The notes beneath the pieces were generated by a model. That model saw nothing but the letters and a program-made list of their open reading frames with translations, had not been told where the DNA came from and searched no databases. From Nostoc commune NIES-4072 (lineage in GTDB: Bacteria > Cyanobacteriota > Cyanobacteriia > Cyanobacteriales > Nostocaceae): DNA of 64,000 nucleotides. The position numbers and the translations under genes were made by a program. Where the stretch lies: assembly GCF_003113895.1 (NCBI RefSeq), contig NZ_BDUD01000001.1:2562713-2626712 (forward strand). Reading direction: 5' to 3'. Shown piece after piece: positions 37,066 through 46,348 of this stretch; the first letter of the stretch is position 1; every line of letters starts with the position of its first letter.

Positions 37066-37800
37066 ATGAGTCAGAACACTTTTGAAAACATTAAAAAGTC
37101 TTTTCAGCCTAAACTTAGCAGCATAGTTAACATTGGCTTTAGAATAATAAGTATTTTGGTTTTAAGTTATTTATTTTTTATTCCAGCTAAAGGACTTGAG
37201 AAAAATCGACGACTAGATACAACAGAAGTAGGACTTTTAACAATTGTATTATTGTTAAACTCTTCAGTTCTTGAAAGACTAGAAAAATTACAATTTGGTA
37301 GCAATGGAGTCGAATTAAACCTAGTACATAATAAAATTAAAGCTAATATAGAGGCTAGTCAAAAGGAGTCAAAAGCTTTAGCTCTACTAGGGACTTTAAT
37401 AGAAGATGATGAAAACCAAAGAAAGTTTTTTGACTACTTGCTAGACGATGGAGAGCGAACAACTCTGGAACATTTATTTTATGCTGAAAAAGAGCAAAGA
37501 CAGTTTCCGTATAAAAAAGAACAATCCTGTGAGCAAAGATTGAGACATTTACGAGTATTAGGCTTTATTGAACCTTTAACAAATTATCAAATTAATGAAT
37601 TGCCCCCCCAAAGTAATTTAAGAGACTATTTTAAGCTTACTTGTACTGGAAAAATATGTCTGGCTTTAGGTTCTAGTTCAATTGCTCCACAAGACATATT
37701 ACATCAATGTGAAAGTGACTGTCATTGCTACAAAATATTGACTCAGATTATAGAAAAACAAGGTCAATATGGGCTAAAGATGAATAGCATTAATAATTAA
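37066..37800 (+). CDS. Unknown membrane-anchored protein
   Basis: I do not recognise this 244-residue protein. Two hydrophobic segments (about 20-43 and 54-69) are followed by a soluble, Lys/Glu-rich region. The C-terminal part (about 120-205) has ERTTLEHLFY and CEQRLRHLRVLGFIEPL, reminiscent of a winged-helix fold, then FKLTCTGKICLALG and a Cys/His cluster (QCESDCHCYK). Codon use is more A+T-rich than its neighbours, suggesting recent arrival. It stands alone and converges on the CHASE2 kinase gene across a palindromic hairpin. Confidence 0.7.
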   Translation: MSQNTFENIKKSFQPKLSSIVNIGFRIISILVLSYLFFIPAKGLEKNRRLDTTEVGLLTIVLLLNSSVLERLEKLQFGSNGVELNLVHNKIKANIEASQKESKALALLGTLIEDDENQRKFFDYLLDDGERTTLEHLFYAEKEQRQFPYKKEQSCEQRLRHLRVLGFIEPLTNYQINELPPQSNLRDYFKLTCTGKICLALGSSSIAPQDILHQCESDCHCYKILTQIIEKQGQYGLKMNSINN

Positions 37801-37819
37801 GTATCTATCGATAACCCTT

Positions 37820-37848
37820 GTAGAGATGTTGCATTGCAACGTCTCTAC
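37820..37848. terminator. Palindromic hairpin between convergent genes
   Basis: GTAGAGATGTTGCA (37820-37833) and TGCAACGTCTCTAC (37835-37848) form a 14-bp stem with one G-T pair. It is a dispersed Nostoc-type palindrome and probably serves as a two-way terminator for the genes ending at 37800 and 37858. Confidence 0.6.
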
Positions 37849-37857
37849 ACACGATAA

Positions 37858-40056
37858 CTACATACGTTTTAAATCTTGTAAAACTGCGGTGGCTGATTGA
37901 TAGCGATCGCTAAAATGATAGCAAACCATCTTATCTAAAATTGCCGCTAATTTTTCACTCACTTGCACCGTTTGCCGCCACATAATATTACCCGTTTCAG
38001 GATCTGGGTGGAGGTCTTGGGGTGGTATCCCAGTTATGGCTTGAATAGCAATCATTCCTAAAGCGTAAATGTCACTGCATAAGCGCGGATGACCGGCAAA
38101 TTGCTCTGGAGGTGCATAACCTCGCGTTCCGATGGCTACTGTGGCTAATTCTGTTTGCTCACTACTTGGCGGTTGCATCAATTTGACTGCACCAAAGTCA
38201 ATCAAAACCAACCGATTATCTTGAGCGCATCTAATAATATTAGCCGGTTTGATATCACGATGAATGACTCGATGCTGGTGAACAAATTGTAGAACTTCTA
38301 AAACTTGTTTGAGCATCTCAATTACAAATGATTCGTTCTGCACATTCTGCACAGGCGGTAATTCTTCACTTAGGGTATGTCCCTCGATATATTGTTGAAT
38401 CAAATAAAATTCTTGGTCATCTTCAAAATAAGCAAGTAGTTCGGGAATCTGATGATGTTTACCCAATGATTGTAATATTTCAGCTTCACTATTAAACAAC
38501 CTGCGAGCAACTTGCAAAAATCGGGTATCTTGACGGGCTGGCATTAACTTTTTAACTACACAAATCGGATTACCTGGGCGTTGAGTATCCCGTGCTAAAT
38601 AAGTGCGGCCAAATCCACCTGCACCAAGAACTTGAGAGATTTTGTAGCGTCCACCCAAAAGTAAATCACCTGATTTTATTTCTGGTGAATCAATTGGGGG
38701 AGGAAAATCAAGATATGAGTCGGGAAGTGCTGTTTTATCTTCTAAGAGTATATTTAATTGAGCGATCGCTTCTTGTTGTTTTTCAACTTGCAGAATAATC
38801 ACCTGAGTTTGTCGCTGATTTTGGTGGCTAGTATAAGTAATCACACAGATACTACTAATCACTAAAGCCAGTCCAGAGGGAACTAATGGTATCCATCCGC
38901 CTTGCAAAAACAAAGCAACGCAGATTCCTACTAAGCCAAGTAGAGTTGTCCCGACCACCACTAGCAACAGCAACGGATTTTGCCACCGCCATGCTATAAT
39001 TCCACCTAAAAGCGACCAGCCCCACATCCAAATAAGTTCCGCCCAGTCTGGCCAGTACCAAATTAGAGGTCGCCCATCCAACACTGTACTGATAAGTTGA
39101 CTTGCTATCTGTGCATGAATAAGCAAAGCAGGCATTCTGGGTGGTTGATCTGGCAAAGCACTATAAGGTGTATAAAAGCTACTTTGAGGGTAATTAGCTG
39201 CTGTAGTGCCAATAATTACAAGGCGGTCTTTGATTAAACTGGGTTTGACTTGTCCACTGAGGACTTGTGTGAGGCTTACTTCCTCGGCGAGGCTATTGGG
39301 GTGACGATAATTTAATAATATTTGATAGCCATCTGCATTCAGATGTTCGTAACTACCGGAATTCGGTTGTAAACGCGGAAAGATAATTTTACCTAACTGA
39401 AAATCTCCTTTATTAATAAAGTCATATTTAATGCCTTGTTTATCCAGATAATTAATTGCTATGAGCGCACCAAATGCAAATGATGTTGTACATTTTTTTT
39501 CTGAAGAGTGAACAAATAACAAACTGCGGCGGAGAATTTGGTCGTTTTCATTGTCAGCAACCACATTGCTAAACCCAACATTATCTATAGGAAAATTTGG
39601 AGGTGGTGGAATTTCATCTCTACCCAAGCTGCTGAACAAACAGGTACTGACGATGTTTTCTTGATTTTGTAAATTAGTTACTAAATATTTGTTTTCTGGC
39701 TGGAAAAGATATAAACCAACAATTCGCGGTTGATAAGATTCTATTTTTTTTAATAGCTGATTGATTCTACGAGCTGATATAATCCCTTTGTCTTGTTTGA
39801 GATCCTCGTCAGTGATTTTTACCAGCAAAATCCGCCGTTCAGGTGCTTCTGGCGGACGCGATCGCAACATCTGGTCATAAACTCTTAACTCCCAAGGCTG
39901 CAACCATTTGAGTTCCCGAACTCCCCAGATAAAGGTGGTGACTCCTACACTGGTGACTAAAATCATTTGCAACCAGCTTTTGCTCTTGGAAGTTTCACGG
40001 GAATCCTGAACTTTGACAAAAGACACACGAAATTTTTCTAATAGTCTACTAATCAC
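37858..40056 (-). CDS. CHASE2-domain Ser/Thr protein kinase
   Basis: A 732-residue membrane kinase. The order is: an N-terminal helix, an extracytoplasmic CHASE2 sensor (about 45-325, LKWLQPWELRVYDQMLRSRP and LVIIGTTA), three transmembrane helices (about 335-410), a short coiled coil, then a eukaryotic-type kinase domain (about 465-730). The kinase has glycine loop LGAGGFGRTYLARD, VVKKL lysine, HRDIKPAN catalytic loop (near residue 597) and LIDFGAVK. All catalytic residues are present. The signal sensed is unknown. Common in filamentous cyanobacteria. Confidence 0.92.
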   Translation of the reverse strand: MISRLLEKFRVSFVKVQDSRETSKSKSWLQMILVTSVGVTTFIWGVRELKWLQPWELRVYDQMLRSRPPEAPERRILLVKITDEDLKQDKGIISARRINQLLKKIESYQPRIVGLYLFQPENKYLVTNLQNQENIVSTCLFSSLGRDEIPPPPNFPIDNVGFSNVVADNENDQILRRSLLFVHSSEKKCTTSFAFGALIAINYLDKQGIKYDFINKGDFQLGKIIFPRLQPNSGSYEHLNADGYQILLNYRHPNSLAEEVSLTQVLSGQVKPSLIKDRLVIIGTTAANYPQSSFYTPYSALPDQPPRMPALLIHAQIASQLISTVLDGRPLIWYWPDWAELIWMWGWSLLGGIIAWRWQNPLLLLVVVGTTLLGLVGICVALFLQGGWIPLVPSGLALVISSICVITYTSHQNQRQTQVIILQVEKQQEAIAQLNILLEDKTALPDSYLDFPPPIDSPEIKSGDLLLGGRYKISQVLGAGGFGRTYLARDTQRPGNPICVVKKLMPARQDTRFLQVARRLFNSEAEILQSLGKHHQIPELLAYFEDDQEFYLIQQYIEGHTLSEELPPVQNVQNESFVIEMLKQVLEVLQFVHQHRVIHRDIKPANIIRCAQDNRLVLIDFGAVKLMQPPSSEQTELATVAIGTRGYAPPEQFAGHPRLCSDIYALGMIAIQAITGIPPQDLHPDPETGNIMWRQTVQVSEKLAAILDKMVCYHFSDRYQSATAVLQDLKRM

Positions 40057-40208
40057 GGCGTTGCGGCGGTAGCCTGAGTTGGGTAGATGTTGCAGGCGCA
40101 GAAGTTAGTTTTCTGACTCTAGGTTAAAAGCTGATTAACCTAAGCTTCTATATTAATTTAGCAGTTTACTTGCTGCTTAGAGACTAGACAAGCGATTGCG
40201 CTATGCAG

Positions 40209-40493
40209 CTAATCATCTGTTTGAGATATTTGAGCATCTTCAACAGGACTGGCAATTGGGAAAGAAATAGGATTAGTAGATGGGGTTAGTGAATCTAACT
40301 CGGATTGTTCGAGTGATGCTTCAATGCTTGAATTAGCAAAATAGGAGTCAAATATCTTATCATAGTTAGAAGCAACAGCTAAAAAAGCGCCACCCAAAAT
40401 ATAGATAGGTAATGGCAAATTAAATTTTTTTAACCAGTCAAACAGTTCCGCCAAAGCAAACAGCACTAAAAAGCAGGCAAGCCAAACCCTCAT
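40209..40493 (-). CDS. Small membrane protein of unknown function
   Basis: A 94-residue protein with two hydrophobic helices (about 3-18 and 28-43) and a Ser/Pro-rich soluble tail. It lies 150 nt upstream of the CHASE2 kinase gene on the same strand and may be co-transcribed with it. I recognise no domain. Confidence 0.6.
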   Translation of the reverse strand: MRVWLACFLVLFALAELFDWLKKFNLPLPIYILGGAFLAVASNYDKIFDSYFANSSIEASLEQSELDSLTPSTNPISFPIASPVEDAQISQTDD

Positions 40494-40906
40494 GTTTTCA
40501 TTCCCTAGATTGAAACAACTCTATTACTAGCTTAAAGGTTGCCTAATAGTTGATGTAGTACATAATCACCAACTTACAACCTCTATAACTCTAGATAGAT
40601 GTAGTGAGAGTTATAGCATCTGCTATATTCCAATATCTACTATAAAAATTAAAATATATTTAGCTTATGCCTGCAATCGAACAGCCAAGAATTGCATAGC
40701 TCGTTCGTTAGACTCGGCAGTGCCTCAAACTTTCACAGGTAAAACTGGCAACGATATTAGAGGTTTCGTTCCACAGTATAAACCGATGGGAAAACGGATG
40801 GACACGTCGCCAGATTTTTGAAACCTCAGATGTCTCGATTGAGAAATAAAATTTTCCCCTTGTTAAAGATTTAATTGATCGTCTAAAAGCTCAAGAGGTT
40901 ACAGAT
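40494..40906. other. 413-nt region before the hybrid kinase, holding an HTH remnant
   Basis: Positions 40494-40666 show nothing clear. From 40667 a frame continuous with the kinase resembles an XRE-type helix-turn-helix protein but is interrupted by stop codons (see the pseudogene entry). Confidence 0.6.
40667..40906 (+). pseudogene. Broken XRE-type helix-turn-helix leader of the hybrid kinase
   Basis: ATG at 40667 starts MPAIEQPRIA, then TAG (40697), three codons, TAG (40709), then TRQCLKLSQVKLATILE and VSFHSINRWENG, a good match to Cro/C1-type helix-turn-helix domains. TAA follows at 40847. The same frame then reads NFPLVKDLIDRLKAQEVTD straight into the kinase. The whole 240 nt is one reading frame apart from three stops, so an ancestral HTH-PAS-kinase fusion has probably decayed, or a separate HTH gene was fused and lost. 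Confidence 0.6.
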
Positions 40907-43900
40907 TTGCGGCAATATTTGGGCGAATACGAGCAAGTAGAAGAAAATCTGCGTCATAGTGAAGCACGCTACCGCTCACTGGCAGAAGCAAGCGCATCCA
41001 TCGTCTGGAGCGCCGGGCCTTGGGGCAACGTTGTTGAAGATATTCCGACTTGGGAGGCGTTTACTGGGCAAAGTCCCGAACAATATAAAGGATGGGGTTG
41101 GGTTGACGCACTGCACCCAGATGACCGTACCTCTGTAAGTGCTATTTGGAGACAGGCTTTTTTTGGACGCAGTGTTGCAGTTGCCGAGTATCGTGTTCTG
41201 CGGCATGACGGCGAATACCGATACATGAAGATACGCGGTGTACCTATACTTGATGAAACAGGCGAAATCGAGGAATGGGTAGGAATGTGCGTAGATATCA
41301 GCGAGAGCAAGCAAGCTGAGGCAGAACGTGAGCAATTACTAGCGTTACTGAAAACAGAACAGACTCACTTGGTTGAGGCTAATGTTCTACTTGATACCCT
41401 CTTCAATAACGCACCTATAGGTATTGGTTTATGGGATGAGAAATTAAGATACGTCCGATTGAATGACGCTTTAGCTGAGATTAACGGTTTTCCCCAAGAT
41501 GTGCATATCGGTAAGACTGTTGCCCAAGTGCTACCAGGGGTAGATTCTACGGTCATGGAAGCTTTTCGCCATGTGATCGAGACGGGAGAATCTGTTGCTC
41601 AAGAAACTAGTGGAGAGACACCCGCCGCGCCTGGAAAGCAGCGATACTGGTCGGTGAATTACTATCCGATTCAACTACCAGGTGATATTACCTGGGTGGG
41701 TGCAATCTGTCAAGAAATTACTGCTCGCAAGCAAGCAGAAGTCGAACGTCAACAGCTATTTGAGCGAGAGCAAGCGGCTCGTGTTGAAGCTGAAGCTGCC
41801 AAAGAGCAAGTTACCAAAATTTTAGAAAGTATCACTGACGGCTTTCTTGCCTTTGATACTGAGTGGCGCTTCACCTACCTCAATCATGAGGGAAGCAGAA
41901 CTCTAGGGCGTTCCTGCGAGGATTTGCTCGGAAAAAATTTATGGTTAGAGTTTCCAGAACTGGCTAATACTAGCTTTGGCCAGCTTTATCAAAGGGCAGT
42001 TGCTCTAGGAACGCCCCTTGAGCTTGAAGATTATTACCCACCCTTTGATGCATGGTTTGCGGTTCGTGCCTATCCTTCACCCACAGGATTATCACTTTAT
42101 TTCCGTAACATTAATGTACGCAAACGGGCAGAGGCAAAACTGCGCGAGAGTGAGGCGTGTTTTCGGCTGATGGCTGAGAATTCAACTGATATTATTTCAC
42201 GCCACAGAGTAGATGGAACTCTTCTGTACATTTCACCAGCTTGCTACACAGTATTGGGGTATCAACCAGAGGAATTAGTAGGTAATCACAGCCAGGAGTT
42301 AGTTCACCCTGATGATTTGGCAGAGATTGCCAGGAATTATCCAGTCAATGCCGATTTACCAGATATTTATACTGTTACTCACCGCGCTCGTCACAAAGAC
42401 GGACATTATATTTGGTTAGAAGCAACTATTCGAGCTATCCGCGATCGCCAAACTAAAGAAATTTTAGAAATGCAAGCGTCTTCGCGGAATATTACAGAGC
42501 GCAAGCAGGTGGAGAAAGAGCAGCGTTTTCTAGCTGAAGCTAGTGAAATTTTGGCTGCATCATTAGACTACGAGACAACCTTAGCTAGTTTAGCGCGTTT
42601 GGTAGTGCCTGAAATAGCTGATTGGTGCTTAGTTGATATTATTTGTGACAATCAATTAGTCCGCCGGGTTACAGCAGCCCATGCCGATCCAAAAAAACAA
42701 GAATTGGTAGAACAGTTACAAAATTATCCACCTGATTTGACACTAAAAAAAGGTATTGCTGAGGTAATAGAGACAGGTAAATCACAAATTACTCATTTTA
42801 TTTCTGATGAACAGATACAAGAGATAAGCCGCAATACCAGTCATCTAAAAATTTTGCAAGAACTAAATCCGACATCCGGCATTAGTGTACCCCTCATAGT
42901 TCGAGGACGGGTGCTAGGAGCTATGACTTTGGTTTCTTCTTCAGGTCGTCGCTACCCTACCAAAAGCCTAATGTTAGCCGAGGAGTTGGCTCGCCGGGCT
43001 GCCGTGGCCGTTGATAATGCTCGACTTTATACAGAAACACAGCAATCTCAACAGGCGGCTTTACGGGCAGCATCTCGCACTGCGCGTCTGCAAGCCATTA
43101 CCGCCGCACTTTCTGAATCTCTGACTCCGGCACAGGTTGCTGAAGTAATGGTAGAGCAAGGTATGGCAGCTTTGGGAGCTAGTTCTGCTTTAGTAGCCCT
43201 AGTGACTAAAAGCGGCACTGAACTAGAAATTGTCCGTGCAGTAGGTTTTGAACAAGAAGCGATGGATACATGGCGTCGATTCTCTATTCATACATCCGCA
43301 CCACTGGCAGAAGCAGTACGAACCAAACAGCCTATCTGGCAGGAGCCGACAACAACAAGGGTTGCTCGTTACTCACATCTAGCTCAGGAGTATGCACGGC
43401 ACAATTATGCAGCTTGGATTTCAATTCCATTGATCATTGAGGGACGAGCCATCGGTGGCATGTCTCTAGCTTTTGCCGAAATTCAGGAGTTTAATCAGGA
43501 TGATCGACCCTTTATTCTGGCATTAGCACAGCAGTGCGCTCAAGCGATGGAACGGGCCCGCCTATACGAGGCAGAGCAAACGGCACGGGAAGCAGCAGAA
43601 AACGCCAACCGAATTAAAGACGAGTTTCTAGCAGTTCTTTCTCATGAATTGCGATCGCCACTCAACCCAATTTTAGGATGGTCTAAGCTACTCCAAACCA
43701 AAAAACTTGATGAAAAGACAGTTCCTCAAGCGCTGAAGACTATTGAGCGAAATGCTAGGTTACAAGCTCAACTGATTGAAGACTTGCTGGATATCTCCCG
43801 GATTTTACAAGGTAAACTTAGCCTGAATATCTACCCAGTTGATTTGACATCTGTGATTTCGGCAGCAATGGAAACAGTGCGGCTGTCAGCAGAAGCGAAG

Positions 43901-44788
43901 TCAATTGAGATGCACATCAGCCTGGAACCACATTTGGGGCAAGTTTTAGGTGATTCTGGCCGATTGCAGCAAATCGTTTGGAACCTGCTCTCAAATGCAG
44001 TTAAGTTTACACCTGCGGGGGGACGGGTTGATATTCGACTGGAACAAGTAAGGAATGGGGAGTGGGGAGTAGGGAGTGGGGAGTGGGGAGTAGGGGGTAA
44101 AGAAATACCAAACCACTCCCCGCTTTATGCTCAAATTATCGTCAGCGACACAGGAAAAGGCATCGATCCTAATTTTCTGCCTTACGTGTTTGAATATTTT
44201 CGCCAAGAGAACAGCAGCACAACCAGAAAGTTTGGTGGACTGGGGTTAGGGTTAGCGATCGTCCGTCACTTAGTCGAACTGCATGGCGGGACAGTGCAGG
44301 TAGAAAGCGAGGGCGAGGATATGGGGGCAACTTTTACAGTAAGACTCCCGTTGATTCAAAATCAATTAGAGATTAAACAGGACATTAGCGACTCAGAGAC
44401 ATCCTCAAATTTAAATGGTGTCAATATTTTAGTAGTGGATGATGATGCAGATACGCGAGAATTTATTGCCTTCTTGCTAGAGCAATATGGGGCAAATGTG
44501 ATAGCAGTGGCATCAGCAAATGAGGCACTAACCGCTTTAAGCCAATCTCTGCCAGATATACTTTTAAGCGATATTGGGATGCCAGAAGTGGATGGATGTA
44601 TGTTCATGCGACAGTTGAGAACACTGCCAGCAGAACAAGGAGGGCAAATTCGAGCGATCGCACTTACCGCCTATGCTGGAGAAATGAACGCCAAGCAAGT
44701 ACTTGCAGCCGGATTTAACAAGCATCTTGCTAAACCAGTAGAGCCAGCCGAATTAGTAGATGCGATCGCTAACTTAATAGCTGAATAA
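40907..44788 (+). CDS. PAS/GAF hybrid sensor histidine kinase with receiver
   Basis: A 1293-residue soluble sensor kinase. Four PAS domains (about 24-140, 155-280, 295-400, 410-535) are followed by two GAF domains (about 550-705 and 730-885), HisKA with phospho-His913 in FLAVLSHELRSPLNP, HATPase (about 1015-1150: N box NLLSNAVKFTP, SDTGKGI, GLGLGLAIVRHL), and a receiver with Asp1222 in LSDIGMPEVDG. Six GGGGAGT heptads (44057-44098) encode a 14-residue Gly/Trp-rich insertion in the ATPase domain between the N and G1 boxes, in frame. The TTG start at 40907 is the only usable start after an in-frame TAA 60 nt upstream. Signal unknown. Confidence 0.88.
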   Translation: MRQYLGEYEQVEENLRHSEARYRSLAEASASIVWSAGPWGNVVEDIPTWEAFTGQSPEQYKGWGWVDALHPDDRTSVSAIWRQAFFGRSVAVAEYRVLRHDGEYRYMKIRGVPILDETGEIEEWVGMCVDISESKQAEAEREQLLALLKTEQTHLVEANVLLDTLFNNAPIGIGLWDEKLRYVRLNDALAEINGFPQDVHIGKTVAQVLPGVDSTVMEAFRHVIETGESVAQETSGETPAAPGKQRYWSVNYYPIQLPGDITWVGAICQEITARKQAEVERQQLFEREQAARVEAEAAKEQVTKILESITDGFLAFDTEWRFTYLNHEGSRTLGRSCEDLLGKNLWLEFPELANTSFGQLYQRAVALGTPLELEDYYPPFDAWFAVRAYPSPTGLSLYFRNINVRKRAEAKLRESEACFRLMAENSTDIISRHRVDGTLLYISPACYTVLGYQPEELVGNHSQELVHPDDLAEIARNYPVNADLPDIYTVTHRARHKDGHYIWLEATIRAIRDRQTKEILEMQASSRNITERKQVEKEQRFLAEASEILAASLDYETTLASLARLVVPEIADWCLVDIICDNQLVRRVTAAHADPKKQELVEQLQNYPPDLTLKKGIAEVIETGKSQITHFISDEQIQEISRNTSHLKILQELNPTSGISVPLIVRGRVLGAMTLVSSSGRRYPTKSLMLAEELARRAAVAVDNARLYTETQQSQQAALRAASRTARLQAITAALSESLTPAQVAEVMVEQGMAALGASSALVALVTKSGTELEIVRAVGFEQEAMDTWRRFSIHTSAPLAEAVRTKQPIWQEPTTTRVARYSHLAQEYARHNYAAWISIPLIIEGRAIGGMSLAFAEIQEFNQDDRPFILALAQQCAQAMERARLYEAEQTAREAAENANRIKDEFLAVLSHELRSPLNPILGWSKLLQTKKLDEKTVPQALKTIERNARLQAQLIEDLLDISRILQGKLSLNIYPVDLTSVISAAMETVRLSAEAKSIEMHISLEPHLGQVLGDSGRLQQIVWNLLSNAVKFTPAGGRVDIRLEQVRNGEWGVGSGEWGVGGKEIPNHSPLYAQIIVSDTGKGIDPNFLPYVFEYFRQENSSTTRKFGGLGLGLAIVRHLVELHGGTVQVESEGEDMGATFTVRLPLIQNQLEIKQDISDSETSSNLNGVNILVVDDDADTREFIAFLLEQYGANVIAVASANEALTALSQSLPDILLSDIGMPEVDGCMFMRQLRTLPAEQGGQIRAIALTAYAGEMNAKQVLAAGFNKHLAKPVEPAELVDAIANLIAE
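44057..44098 (+). repeat. Six GGGGAGT heptads inside the histidine-kinase ATPase domain
   Basis: 42 nt, six units, a multiple of three and so frame-neutral, translated as residues 1051-1064 of the hybrid kinase. Confidence 0.92.
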
Positions 44789-45128
44789 ACCTGTCTGTAG
44801 CTGTTAGTTTTCTCAACCTAAAAGTACGTCGGCGTGCCACCTTTTCTAAAACTGATACATCTAATTTAAGTTCGGGAGCAAAAGCTTTAGCAACTTCAGT
44901 TGGGTTTTTTTCAGCCCATTCTCCTACCTTGTCTGCTTCTTCTAAAAATACTCGCACCAATTCGGGATTTTGAGTGACAAATTGACGTCTACCTAGATAA
45001 AAGCCGCCTAGAGTGTTAATTCTTGCTGCATTTCTCAAATTACGAATTGGGATAATTTTTTCCACAAGAGCCAAAAAAGGGTCACTACCTACCCAAACTT
45101 CAACTTTGTCTTGAATAGAATGGCACGC
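44769..45128 (-). pseudogene. C-terminal remnant of a sulfonate-type ABC substrate-binding protein
   Basis: Only the last third survives. The open part (from 45074) reads GGFYLGRRQFVTQNPELVRV, FLEEADKVGEWAEKNPTEVA and KAFAPELKLDVSVLEKVARR, matching the end of the intact paralogues at 45.2 and 46.7 kb. Upstream codons continue in frame (KVEVWVGSDPFLALVEK). The normal C-terminus after RRTFRLR is lost where the gene meets the end of the hybrid kinase gene, overlapping it by 20 nt. No signal peptide or N-terminal lobe is present, so it is not functional. Confidence 0.8.
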
Positions 45129-45164
45129 TTGATAAGCGTAAACCCATGATATTACTGGCTTTTG

Positions 45165-45200
45165 GGTATAGGGTGTAGGGTGCAGGGTGTAGGGAAAGAA
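45165..45200. repeat. GGGTGTA / GGGTGCA heptads
   Basis: Four units of a seven-base repeat (TAGGGTGTAGGGTGCAGGGTG) lie between the binding-protein remnant and the next gene. Confidence 0.8.
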
Positions 45201-45218
45201 GAAGATGTTGATTATTCT

Positions 45219-46307
45219 CTACTTTTCACTTATTAGTGTTGGTGGAGTAATAGCTGCATATTCTTGAGGCGTGAGCAATGCTTCTTGAACATCAATCTTT
45301 TTAGGTAAGATTTTTTCGTTATAAAATAAATCTGCAACACTTTGTTGAGCTTTCATCAACTCTGAAGTAATTCCTTTAATTCGATAAGTAGCGCGTCCAG
45401 AAATTATTTCTTGAATGGGCAGATCAATTTTAAGCACTGGTGCTATGAGTTTGGCTACCTCTTTACGATTTGCTTCTGCCCATTGACCGTTTTTATCAAT
45501 TTCTTCTAAGACAATCCGAAGTAATTCAGGATTTTCCTTAGCAAACTCGCGTGTTCCTACATAATATCCGCCTGGGGTTCCAATATTTGTGGCATCTCGC
45601 AGTACACGCGCACCGTGAAGTTTTTGAACCAAAGCTAAGTGAGGATCACCAGTTACCCAAACTGGAATATTTCCCTCAATAAATGCACCACGGGCTTCGA
45701 CATTGGGCATACTTAAAACTTTAATATCACTATATTTTAAACCCACTTCTTTTAAGGCTTGGATGATAAAATAGTGAGAAGCAGAACCTTTTTGAAAGAC
45801 AACTTCTTGACCTTTGATATCAGCTAAAGTTTTAATTGGAGAATTTTTAGGAACTGCGATCGCACTACCTTTACCTGAATTAGGGCCAAGTCTTCTTCCA
45901 GCCAAATAGACGATTTTTGCACCCGCAGCTTGAGCAAAGATGGGAGGAGTTTCTCCAACTGAGCCAATATCAATTTTGCCCACATTCATCGCTTCCATGA
46001 GTTGTGGGCCTTGAGCAAATTGTGACCACTCTACTTTCAAGCCCAAAGGCTCCAAACGTTTTTCTAAAACTCCTCTGACTCTAACTAAATCACCAGAGCT
46101 TTGATACCCTATTCGCAGCAACTTTGTTTTAAAAGTTATAGTCTTAGCCCCTGCTGGTTCTGCTTTAGGATTAGTTGCTGTATTTGTATTAGATACAGTT
46201 GACGTACAACTTATTAAAGTAGTAGATAAAGCTACAAAGCCAGGGATTACAAATAAAGCTATTTTACTAATTACCGTTGTCTTAGTTTCCAAAAAATTAT
46301 TAAACAT
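45219..46307 (-). CDS. Sulfonate/taurine-type ABC substrate-binding protein (SsuA-like)
   Basis: A 362-residue periplasmic binding protein. The N-terminal hydrophobic segment ends in TTLISCTS, a lipobox-like Cys, so it is probably a lipoprotein. The body has the SsuA/NrtA-type pattern: LLRIGYQSSGDLVRVRG, WSQFAQGPQLMEAMNVGKID, GSVGETPPIFAQAAGAKIVY, IKGQEVVFQKGSASHYFI and WVTGDPHLALVQ. Likely ligands are alkanesulfonates or related organosulfur compounds. No ABC permease or ATPase gene is adjacent. It is one of four related copies in 45-54 kb. Confidence 0.87.
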   Translation of the reverse strand: MFNNFLETKTTVISKIALFVIPGFVALSTTLISCTSTVSNTNTATNPKAEPAGAKTITFKTKLLRIGYQSSGDLVRVRGVLEKRLEPLGLKVEWSQFAQGPQLMEAMNVGKIDIGSVGETPPIFAQAAGAKIVYLAGRRLGPNSGKGSAIAVPKNSPIKTLADIKGQEVVFQKGSASHYFIIQALKEVGLKYSDIKVLSMPNVEARGAFIEGNIPVWVTGDPHLALVQKLHGARVLRDATNIGTPGGYYVGTREFAKENPELLRIVLEEIDKNGQWAEANRKEVAKLIAPVLKIDLPIQEIISGRATYRIKGITSELMKAQQSVADLFYNEKILPKKIDVQEALLTPQEYAAITPPTLISEK

Positions 46308-46348
46308 TTTTGCACCTCAACTTTTGATTAAATACTGATATCACAACA

